5,169 nucleotides of DNA from NCBI GenBank assembly GCA_003641405.1, contig QNAF01000201.1, forward strand, positions 1 to 5,169. The letters are read 5' to 3'. The notes beneath the pieces are model-generated. The model did not search any database, was not told the origin of the DNA, and was given only the letters and a program-made list of their open reading frames with translations. The stretch comes from Candidatus Zixiibacteriota bacterium. GTDB lineage: Bacteria; Zixibacteria; MSB-5A5; GN15; FEB-12. Within the stretch, counting starts at the first letter, position 1. Every line of letters begins with the position of its first letter. The position numbers and the translations under genes were made by a program. Below, in pieces: positions 1 through 5,169 of this stretch.

Positions 1-127
1 CCAGCTATGTTTGGAAAGTCTGAAGTGGCTGCTGGGGCACAAGCGGGACCTGCGCCGTAGACGCATAGCGGCCTATTTGCGTGTGCTGCATTCTGGTTTA
101 CGAGCACAAGGTGGGGCGGCTATATGA
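1..127 (+). CDS. 3' end of a probable glycosyltransferase (partial)
   Basis: Reading from base 2, an open frame gives 41 residues and stops at TGA 125-127; the 5' part lies outside the window. The visible tail is strongly basic and helical (LLGHKRDLRRRRIAAYLRVL, then HSGLRAQGG). Tails of this kind, a hydrophobic helix followed by an Arg-rich amphipathic stretch, are common at the C-terminus of GT2-family glycosyltransferases, where they are thought to lie on the inner membrane surface. The stop codon overlaps the start of the following GT4 gene by four bases (ATGA), which supports both this frame and co-translation of the two genes. The family is a guess from tail composition and neighbours: no catalytic domain is visible, and another cytoplasmic glycan enzyme is possible. 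The reading frame is fairly secure; the function is not. Confidence 0.6.
   Translation, partial: QLCLESLKWLLGHKRDLRRRRIAAYLRVLHSGLRAQGGAAI
108..114 (+). promoter_or_regulatory. Ribosome binding site of the GT4 gene
   Basis: AAGGTGG lies nine bases before the ATG at 124, inside the last codons of the upstream gene. It is one mismatch from an AAGGAGG Shine-Dalgarno and supports this start. With the ATGA overlap, translation could be either newly initiated here or coupled to the upstream gene. Confidence 0.6.
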
Positions 128-1329
128 GAATCTGTTTTGTCAGTGGAGAATATCCCCCCATGCAAGGAGGGGTTGGAGACTATACACGAGAACTAGTACA
201 GGCGCTGATGCAACTGGGGTACCACGCTGCTGTGATCACCTCCATCAAAGCTGCGCTGTCCAAGCCTACCTCAAAGAGCGCTCAAGTGGGCACATCGATA
301 GCCACGACCCCCACTGTAAAGCCAATCATTAGTAAATGGAACTGGACAAGCTTGACACATATATTGCGTGTAGCCACCAGTTTCCAAAGTAATGTACTGC
401 ACATCCAATATCAAACTGCAGCATACGCCATGCATCCAGCAATCAACTTTCTACCATTGCGCCTTCATCTCAACCAAACGCGGCCTCGTCTAGTGGTGAC
501 CTTCCATGACTTGCGCGTGCCGTATTTATTCCCTAAAGCTGGAGTTGTGCGCAAGTGGGTTAACCTGCTATTAGCCCGCTGGAGTGATGCCATCATTGTC
601 ACCAACACGGAAGAATATGAACAACTCAACCGCACCTGTCCATCAGTGACTCCTTACCTGATACCTATTGGCAGCAATATCCATCCTCGCACACCTCCAG
701 GCTACGATCGTGCTGCTTGGCGTAGTCATTTGGGAGTTGCAGAGGAGGAGGTACTACTCTGTTATTTCGGCTTCCTTAACGAAAGCAAAGGGGGCGAAAT
801 ACTATTTCGCACGCTGGCGGAATTGATACGCCGCGCCCATAAAGTAAAATTGTTGATGATAGGGGGCCAAGTAGGCGATAGTGACCCCACAAACTTGGCT
901 TACTTTGAGCACATCAAAGCGCTTGGTAGCGAACTAGGGCTGACAGAGCATGTATTATGGACTGGATACACACCACCTGAGCAAGTTTCCGCTAACTTCA
1001 TGGCAGCAGATATTTGTGTCCTGCCTTACAGAGATGGCGCTTCATATCGACGCGGCAGCTTTATGGCTGCACTGGCGCATGGCCTGCCTATTGTCAGCAC
1101 ACAACCAAGGGTACCCATCACCACACTAGTCAACGGGGAGAACATTCTCCTTGTCCCACCCGATAACGTCAAGGCAACCGCTGATGCAGTAGAAAAACTA
1201 ATATCATCACCCACACTGCGTACGCAATTAGCACATAAAGCATTGGAACTGGCACAAGCCTTCACCTGGGATAGCATAGCCGCTAAAACAGTCCAGGTCT
1301 ATAAAGAGCTTCTAGAAACGCCGGTCTAA
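124..1329 (+). CDS. GT4-family (group 1) glycosyltransferase
   Basis: Predicted 401-residue cytoplasmic retaining glycosyltransferase with two Rossmann domains (GT-B fold), moving a sugar from a nucleotide donor to a glycan or lipid-linked acceptor. Substrates cannot be read from the sequence. The N-terminal domain opens with MRICFVSGEYPP and the glycine-rich GGVGDY (residues 15-20), the usual acceptor-side loop, and contains VVTFHDL (124-130). The donor domain starts near residue 208 with the strand LLCYFGFLNESKGGE (211-225), followed by LLMIGG (243-248) and ADICVLPYRDG (295-305). The length is normal for the family. The usual EX7E pair is absent: the aligned positions are Ser307 and Ala315 in SYRRGSFMAALAHGLP. 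I recall related GT4 proteins with a similar RRGxxxAALAHGLP segment, so this is probably a subfamily trait rather than decay. The start is supported by AAGGTGG and by the four-base overlap with the preceding gene. The GT39 gene begins 12 bases after its stop, so the two are very likely in one operon. Confidence 0.9.
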   Translation: MRICFVSGEYPPMQGGVGDYTRELVQALMQLGYHAAVITSIKAALSKPTSKSAQVGTSIATTPTVKPIISKWNWTSLTHILRVATSFQSNVLHIQYQTAAYAMHPAINFLPLRLHLNQTRPRLVVTFHDLRVPYLFPKAGVVRKWVNLLLARWSDAIIVTNTEEYEQLNRTCPSVTPYLIPIGSNIHPRTPPGYDRAAWRSHLGVAEEEVLLCYFGFLNESKGGEILFRTLAELIRRAHKVKLLMIGGQVGDSDPTNLAYFEHIKALGSELGLTEHVLWTGYTPPEQVSANFMAADICVLPYRDGASYRRGSFMAALAHGLPIVSTQPRVPITTLVNGENILLVPPDNVKATADAVEKLISSPTLRTQLAHKALELAQAFTWDSIAAKTVQVYKELLETPV

Positions 1330-1333
1330 GGAG
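1328..1333 (+). promoter_or_regulatory. Strong ribosome binding site that decides a TTG start
   Basis: AAGGAG begins inside the TAA stop of the GT4 gene and lies eight bases before TTG at 1342. No in-frame ATG follows near the N-terminus before the first membrane helix, so this consensus-like site is the main reason for choosing the TTG start. Confidence 0.8.
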
Positions 1334-1341
1334 CACCCGAC

Positions 1342-4122
1342 TTGCATACAGAACCAAAGGCTTATGAACATCCAAGACGCAGAATAAATTGGGTTGCCTG
1401 GATAGCACTTATAATCATCATCCTGGCTACCTTTGCTCTCTATATCCGCACCCTGGATAAGCAGAGCCTCTGGTTCGACGAGGGTCTGAGCGTCTTCTTT
1501 GCAATCAGACCCCTGCCCAAGCTCATACATACCCTAATCCGTGAAGATTTGCACCCCCCACTATATTACCTGCTACTTCATTTCTGGATAACACTAGCAG
1601 GCAAGAGTGAATTGGCTGTGCGCATGCCTTCAGCATTTGTTGCCTTGCTCATGGTGCCACTCACATTTGCTGTCGTATGGGAGGCCTGGGGCCAGGACCG
1701 AGAAACTCCCCACGCACGGACCATCATAGGCATAGCTGCGGCCGCACTCGTTGGCTCGTCGCCTTTCCTTGCCTTCTATGCCCAAGAGACACGCATGTAC
1801 AGTCTTGCCGCTGCTCTCTCCCTGGCCACAACCTGGGCATTTCTGAAAGCCACACGCATCAGGAACTGGAGATGGTGGCTGATGTTCAGTTGCCTAATGG
1901 CAGCCAGCCTTTACACACAATACCTGTCAGTCTTCATCATACCAGCTTTCTGGATTTATGCGCTGCTGCTTGATCGCAAATCACTCTCCCGTACAATTCT
2001 TTGCACTCTATTGAGCGCTCTCCTCTATCTACCTTGGGCTGCTCCAACATATCTGCAACTGAAACGCCTGCTGCAAACGCCCGACTACTGGGTAACGACA
2101 CGTATTAAACCACTGCAGTTTCTGCAAGCCATGTGGAGCACCTTCCTGCCTAGCACTATAATGCAATGGGCTTTGGTGGTACTCGCCCTGAGCGCAATAG
2201 TGTTCATCGGCATGCTCCTACGCAATGGGTTCAAGCTTTCCTCCCGCGCTGCCCGCAGTATCCTGGTCTTCATGACCTTCTTTATCCCCCTCACTTTGAC
2301 TTATGCAGTAGTCACCGTCGCCCCCAAGTTTGCCACCCGTTATGCCATTGTATCTGCCGCGCCATTCTATATCTGCATGACCATAGTCCTTTATGCCATA
2401 TTAGGTAGCAGATCCACATCTATGCGCATAATCTATTCTCTGCTCATCGCCTTGGTGATTGCCGTCTCCTTGCGTTCTGCCATGGCTATTGTGGAGGGGC
2501 GTGAAAAGTCTCGTGACGATACACGAGGGCTGGCAGCCTACTTGACTGAGCACGCGCAGGCCAATGATGCTCTGCTGCTGGTAGAGAACGCTCCCTACGC
2601 ACTGCAATATTATTACCGTGGGGCAGCACCATGGTATGGATTGCACGTTGGGCAGGACTTTGCCAGGGCTGCCAACGTCCTTAACAATATCCTGCAAACT
2701 CGCCCTAGACGCATATGGCTGGTTCTATGGCACCACGAGTTTGCTGATCCCACAGATATGATCATCACTGAGTTAATGCGGGTGGGACGCGAGACTACAG
2801 ACATCAAGGGGTCTTTCTCAGGCTATCAGTTACGCGCTTTTGACATTCAAGATTACGGGCAGACTATCGCAGCCTATCCCGAACCAGAAAACCAGGTCGG
2901 CGCAGACTTTGTGCCTGGCCTCCGTCTCAGTGGCTTCGACAGGATTGGTCATGATGACGGACAGCTTCACTATGTGCTATACTGGCAGGCCCAACAGCGG
3001 CCAGAGCACAATTACAGTCTGACTCTGCGCTTTCAGGACGTGGACGGCAATGAGTACCTGCGTAAGGACCAGGCACTGTGCACACCATACTTCTTACCAC
3101 CTGTGTGGCCTTTACATACTCCTATCCGCGGACGCGTAGATGTAGAGCTACCCGCAGACCTGCCGCCACTCGTCTATCGAGTCTACCTCCAAGTCCTCGA
3201 CCCTGATTCTCAACGCAACCTAGACCTGATAGATGCGAATGGATCACCCTTAGGACAGGCTCTGCTTCTGGAAGAGCTATACTTGCACAAGACCGACTTG
3301 AGCACCCGCGCCTCCCAAGCAAAGACTTCACTTCAGGCTGATCTCGGCGATGGGCTGGAGTTACTAGGCTTTGACCTGCCCAAAGCAGCATACAGGCAGG
3401 GAGATACGATGCGTCTGACACTCTGGTGGCACAGCGTGGATACGCCTAATACAGATCACCAGCTGAGGCTTCGGCTGCTAGATAACAAACACTCTACAGT
3501 CTGGGAGGACAAGCGTGCTATAGTCCCCGGCTATCCTGCTACTCACTGGCAACCTGGAGAGACTAACCGTGTTGTTTATCGTGTGACTCTTCCACCCGAC
3601 TTGCAAGAAGGAGACTACAACTTGCAAGCAGGCATTGAAGATAGGTTGATCTCGCTGACACAGTTGCACATTTCAGCCCGTGAACACCGCTACGACATCC
3701 CTCCCATACAGCAACCATTAGATGTGGAATTCGAGTACGGTATTGCATTGCTCGGCTATGATTTGCAAGCTCCTGTTATACAATCGGGCAAGACGATCAC
3801 AGTAACGCTCTATTGGCAGGCAAATCAGCAGCTTGAAAGCAGCTATAAAGTGAGCGTACAGATGCTGTCGGCAGGCATGCAAATCATGGCACAGGATGAT
3901 AGCATCCCCGCACATTGGACCCGTCCTACAACGGCCTGGCTTCCCGGGGAAGTCATTATCGATGAGCACACACTGACTATCAGAAAGGAAGCAAAGCCCG
4001 GCGATTATACATTGATCGTGGCTCTTTATGATGAATTAAGCCTGCAACGACTTCACATTGAACAGGGCGGCCGCACCAGGGACTATGTAACTCTGGCCAC
4101 ATTACGCATAGTTCCTCAGTAA
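1342..4122 (+). CDS. GT39/PMT-type membrane glycosyltransferase with three C-terminal beta-rich units
   Basis: A 926-residue integral membrane protein of the GT-C class (PMT_2/ArnT-like, GT39). Such enzymes transfer a sugar from a polyprenyl-phosphate donor on the outer face of the membrane. A first helix (about 17-36) is followed by the loop motif LWFDEGLS (43-50), where Asp46-Glu47 match the conserved acidic pair of the family. HPPLYY (71-76), YAQETRMYS (146-154) and FATRYAIVSAAPF (330-342) are further family signatures. About 11 hydrophobic helices end near residue 382. Residues about 385-515 form a soluble segment (VENAPYALQYYYRG, APWYGLH). After that come three related beta-rich units at about 524-646, 668-777 and 795-924. 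Many GT39 proteins end soon after the membrane part, so this one is unusually long. The start is TTG with AAGGAG eight bases upstream; it follows the GT4 gene by 12 bases, suggesting one transcript. Protein O-mannosylation or lipid-glycan modification are both possible; substrates cannot be inferred. Confidence 0.88.
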   Translation: MHTEPKAYEHPRRRINWVAWIALIIIILATFALYIRTLDKQSLWFDEGLSVFFAIRPLPKLIHTLIREDLHPPLYYLLLHFWITLAGKSELAVRMPSAFVALLMVPLTFAVVWEAWGQDRETPHARTIIGIAAAALVGSSPFLAFYAQETRMYSLAAALSLATTWAFLKATRIRNWRWWLMFSCLMAASLYTQYLSVFIIPAFWIYALLLDRKSLSRTILCTLLSALLYLPWAAPTYLQLKRLLQTPDYWVTTRIKPLQFLQAMWSTFLPSTIMQWALVVLALSAIVFIGMLLRNGFKLSSRAARSILVFMTFFIPLTLTYAVVTVAPKFATRYAIVSAAPFYICMTIVLYAILGSRSTSMRIIYSLLIALVIAVSLRSAMAIVEGREKSRDDTRGLAAYLTEHAQANDALLLVENAPYALQYYYRGAAPWYGLHVGQDFARAANVLNNILQTRPRRIWLVLWHHEFADPTDMIITELMRVGRETTDIKGSFSGYQLRAFDIQDYGQTIAAYPEPENQVGADFVPGLRLSGFDRIGHDDGQLHYVLYWQAQQRPEHNYSLTLRFQDVDGNEYLRKDQALCTPYFLPPVWPLHTPIRGRVDVELPADLPPLVYRVYLQVLDPDSQRNLDLIDANGSPLGQALLLEELYLHKTDLSTRASQAKTSLQADLGDGLELLGFDLPKAAYRQGDTMRLTLWWHSVDTPNTDHQLRLRLLDNKHSTVWEDKRAIVPGYPATHWQPGETNRVVYRVTLPPDLQEGDYNLQAGIEDRLISLTQLHISAREHRYDIPPIQQPLDVEFEYGIALLGYDLQAPVIQSGKTITVTLYWQANQQLESSYKVSVQMLSAGMQIMAQDDSIPAHWTRPTTAWLPGEVIIDEHTLTIRKEAKPGDYTLIVALYDELSLQRLHIEQGGRTRDYVTLATLRIVPQ
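2911..4113 (+). repeat. Three diverged protein-level repeats in the GT39 tail
   Basis: Three units of roughly 110-130 residues share an ordered set of signatures. Each opens with a small-hydrophobic-Gly-aromatic-Asp strand: LSGFD (529-533), LLGFDL (674-679), LLGYDL (803-808). Each then has a Trp-containing strand: LYWQA (546-550), LWWHS (694-698), LYWQA (823-827). Units 2 and 3 also have WxPGE (736-740 and 866-870) and a closing GDYxL strand (757-761 and 887-891); in unit 1 the WxPGE position is degenerate and the closing strand reads VYRVYLQV. The pattern suggests tandem immunoglobulin-like or carbohydrate-binding-like beta sandwiches. Approximate bounds are 2911-3279, 3343-3672 and 3724-4113. 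The DNA itself is not visibly repetitive, so the duplication is old. The fold is inferred from strand pattern only. Confidence 0.75.
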
Positions 4123-4185
4123 GCAGGTACTCCGCTGGTGTTCAGAACCTGAGATGCTTTAGTCTACACGTAGCCTTCCATCAGC

Positions 4186-4214
4186 TTGCTCAAGCAATAC
4201 TCTTGTGCTAATAT
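4186..4214 (+). promoter_or_regulatory. Candidate extended -10 promoter for the O-antigen ligase-like gene
   Basis: TTGCTC (4186-4191) could serve as a weak -35. After 17 bases comes TAATAT (4209-4214), preceded directly by TGC, so it reads as an extended -10 (TGn plus hexamer, four of six matches to TATAAT). The expected start of transcription is near 4221, leaving a leader of about 83 bases. The -35 lies inside the inverted repeat GCTTG-CT-CAAGC (4184-4195), which could be an operator half-site pair or chance. Weak hexamers make this a tentative call. Confidence 0.3.
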
Positions 4215-4221
4215 CCAGTCC

Positions 4222-4263
4222 GATATCAATCGCTTCCCTAATAATAGCAAGGCGATAGATATC
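4222..4263 (+). repeat. Imperfect inverted repeat / stem-loop in the leader
   Basis: GATATCAATCGC (4222-4233) pairs with GCGATAGATATC (4252-4263) with a single A-A mismatch (4228 with 4257). The stem extends inward by a T-G wobble and a T-A pair to 14 positions, leaving a 14-base loop (4236-4249). The loop holds three stop codons in a row, TAA TAA TAG (4239-4247). No T-run follows on the + strand, so it does not look like an intrinsic terminator. It lies 40 bases before the ATG at 4304 and could be a 5' mRNA stabilising hairpin or a protein-binding site. Confidence 0.55.
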
Positions 4264-4268
4264 CAACC

Positions 4269-4279
4269 GTTTGGCAAAC
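4269..4279 (+). repeat. Short near palindrome upstream of the O-antigen ligase-like gene
   Basis: GTTTG-G-CAAAC is a five-base inverted repeat around one central base, located five bases after the larger stem-loop and ten bases before the GGAG site. It could be an operator or a small hairpin affecting ribosome access. It is short enough to be chance. Confidence 0.25.
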
Positions 4280-4289
4280 CAGCGATCTT

Positions 4290-4293
4290 GGAG
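4290..4293 (+). promoter_or_regulatory. Ribosome binding site of the O-antigen ligase-like gene
   Basis: GGAG lies ten bases before the ATG at 4304. It favours this start over an in-frame TTG at 4271, which has no good site; an in-frame TAG at 4256 blocks any longer extension. Confidence 0.6.
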
Positions 4294-4303
4294 ACACACT
4301 GTA

Positions 4304-5169
4304 ATGCAACCGGCTCTGGTAAAACATCTGCAAGCCTGGCTTATTACCGGCAATAAATGGCAAAGAATTATAGCCACACTTATCTTGTGCTTGCTTATAG
4401 GCATAATCGGTGGTGCTCTCTTTGCTTTCCTTGGCCCTATACTCGCTATCGCCTTGTTGATGGCAATTGCGGGTGCCCTGATTATGCTGCGCAGCACACA
4501 GTTTACTTTCTTTGCCTTAATTGGCGTGATATGCCTGTTGCCTTTCGCGGCACTCCCTGTACCCAACATCGGCTTTTCACCTACCTTCCTCGATCTCGTC
4601 TTGGTCGTGTTACTCTTCACTTGGCTATTCAAAGTAGCTCGCAAGAAACAACAACGTTTCCTCAGCTCACCACTAGGTCCACCCATAGCAGCCTTTATGG
4701 TCTTGGCATGTGCATCATTCGTAATCGGCCTATCTTATGCTCCCATCACAACCAACTTGCTGCGCCATTTTGTCGAACTATTGCTAAGCATCTTCCTATT
4801 CTTCCTGGTCCTTAACAACGTACGCACTCGAGGGCAACTAGAGCAAATCGTTATCGCGCTCATTTGGGCCGGCTTTGCCGCCTCTCTGATAGGCATAGTA
4901 CTTTACTTCCTGCCGCACAACACGACCGTCCGACTTCTCTCCACTCTGCGCATCTTTCGCTATCCATCAGGCAGCGCAGTACTTCGCTTTGTAGAAGACA
5001 ATCCTGAGTTGCCACTGCGTGCTACATCCACTTCCATTGATCCAAATGTCCTAGGGGGACTGCTTGTCGTAGTAACAGCAGTTACTGTGCCACAGCTACT
5101 GGCTCGTGATCCTCTACCCCCATTCAACCGAGGCTGGCACTGGCTGGGCATCAACTGGCTTGCAGTGCC
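4304..5169 (+). CDS. O-antigen ligase / polymerase family membrane protein (5' part, cut by the window edge)
   Basis: Open for 288 codons from ATG 4304 to the end of the window with no stop. The product is very hydrophobic, with helices at roughly 21-43, 45-62, 66-84, 95-110, 127-145, 156-170, 181-203 and a further one beginning near 247. A polar segment (about 204-245) leads into RATSTSIDPNVLGG (239-252). This matches the R-A-T/S-G/S-T...DPN-x-x-G signature that precedes the Wzy_C domain in O-antigen ligase (WaaL) and related polymerases. PTFLDL (93-98) before a helix is also usual in this family. Such proteins act at the outer face of the cytoplasmic membrane, joining a polyprenyl-linked glycan to an acceptor or polymerising repeat units. 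The catalytic periplasmic loop and C-terminal part lie beyond the window, so ligase and polymerase cannot be told apart. It follows glycosyltransferase genes, which fits the role. Confidence 0.85.
   Translation, partial: MQPALVKHLQAWLITGNKWQRIIATLILCLLIGIIGGALFAFLGPILAIALLMAIAGALIMLRSTQFTFFALIGVICLLPFAALPVPNIGFSPTFLDLVLVVLLFTWLFKVARKKQQRFLSSPLGPPIAAFMVLACASFVIGLSYAPITTNLLRHFVELLLSIFLFFLVLNNVRTRGQLEQIVIALIWAGFAASLIGIVLYFLPHNTTVRLLSTLRIFRYPSGSAVLRFVEDNPELPLRATSTSIDPNVLGGLLVVVTAVTVPQLLARDPLPPFNRGWHWLGINWLAV

Larger units (their letters stand above)
4123..4303 (+). other. 181-base intergenic region with regulatory-looking structure
   Basis: The gap separates the GT39 stop from the ATG of the O-antigen ligase-like gene and is far longer than the other junctions in this cluster (a four-base overlap and 12 bases). 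All + strand frames here are interrupted by stops. It holds a candidate promoter, a 42-base imperfect hairpin, an 11-base near palindrome and a ribosome binding site, each listed separately. No clear rho-independent terminator follows the GT39 gene, so read-through from upstream is also possible. On the minus strand one frame stays open across most of the gap. Confidence 0.6.
4159..4303 (-). other. Open minus-strand frame with protein-like tail (possible gene remnant)
   Basis: Reading leftward from about 4303 to a TAA at 4161-4159, one frame stays open and gives about 47 residues ending in DISTRVLLEQADGRLRVD, preceded by WFAKRLDIYRLAIIREA. The mix of charged and hydrophobic residues looks like a real helical protein end. 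The frame continues upstream to 4686 only as an antisense shadow of the O-antigen ligase-like gene, where its composition becomes unnatural (many Lys, Arg, Ala and Ile without pattern). I see no start codon with a ribosome binding site inside the gap. I do not recognise a family. It may be the 3' remnant of a displaced gene, or chance helped by the inverted repeat, which encodes part of it (DIYRLAIIREAIDI). Confidence 0.15.

Noticed and set aside
81..332. + strand open frame of 83 codons overlapping the start of the GT4 gene
   Set aside because: Its product is Cys/His/Arg-rich without a domain, and it runs out of frame across both the upstream tail and the GT4 N-terminal domain, which are better supported.
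1026..1277. Minus-strand open frame of 83 codons opposite the GT4 C-terminal domain
   Set aside because: It is a shadow of the GT4 donor domain, with no independent support.
3122..3421. Minus-strand open frame of 99 codons opposite the GT39 tail
   Set aside because: It lies antisense to the conserved repeat units, has no promoter or binding site and no recognisable motif.
4124..4151. CAGGT ... ACCTG pairing just after the GT39 stop, as a terminator
   Set aside because: The stem is only five base pairs with an 18-base loop and no T-run follows, so it does not meet the form of an intrinsic terminator.
4271..4303. TTG at 4271 as an earlier start for the O-antigen ligase-like protein
   Set aside because: It overlaps the near palindrome, has no good ribosome binding site and adds a non-typical N-terminus; ATG at 4304 has GGAG at proper spacing.
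4357..4815. + strand open frame of 152 codons inside the O-antigen ligase-like gene
   Set aside because: It overlaps the strongly supported membrane-protein frame, its translation is rich in Cys, His and Arg without a domain pattern, and it has no good ribosome binding site; it is a shadow.
1..5169. CRISPR array, tRNA, insertion sequence or phage attachment site
   Set aside because: No regularly spaced direct repeats, cloverleaf-like segments, transposase frames or terminal inverted repeats were seen on either strand.

Overview
This window looks like part of a surface-polysaccharide or glycan biosynthesis cluster. All supported genes are on the + strand: the 3' end of a probable glycosyltransferase, a complete GT4-type glycosyltransferase, a complete large membrane glycosyltransferase of the GT39/PMT type with a long C-terminal tail, and the 5' part of an O-antigen ligase/polymerase-type membrane protein that runs off the right edge. 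I see no tRNA, rRNA, CRISPR array, transposase or phage gene.

Organism: base composition is near balanced GC, codon use is mixed and one gene starts with TTG. The most telling feature is the GT39 protein, whose tail carries three related beta-rich units (LLGFDL / LYWQA / WxPGE / GDYxL signatures). As far as I know, this arrangement is common in Chloroflexota (Anaerolineae and relatives, often from metagenomes). The assignment is inference from protein style, not from a marker gene.

Layout: bases 1-127 are the tail of an upstream CDS whose stop overlaps the next start (ATGA). Bases 124-1329 encode the GT4 enzyme. After 12 bases, which lie just downstream of an AAGGAG ribosome binding site, the GT39 gene (1342-4122) starts at TTG. 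A 181-base gap (4123-4303) follows. It holds a candidate extended -10 promoter, a strong imperfect hairpin starting about where that transcript would begin, a short palindrome and a GGAG ribosome binding site. The O-antigen ligase-like gene starts at 4304 and is cut at 5169.

How the genes may work together (inference): cytoplasmic enzymes such as the GT2-like and GT4 proteins would assemble a lipid-linked glycan. The GT39-type enzyme would add a sugar from a polyprenyl-phosphate donor on the outer face of the membrane. The O-antigen ligase/polymerase family protein would polymerise the glycan or transfer it to its final acceptor. The first three genes are tightly coupled; the fourth may have its own promoter. 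Apart from the intergenic region and the domain architecture of the GT39 protein, this is an ordinary glycan locus, and I do not see convincing evidence of a wholly new system.
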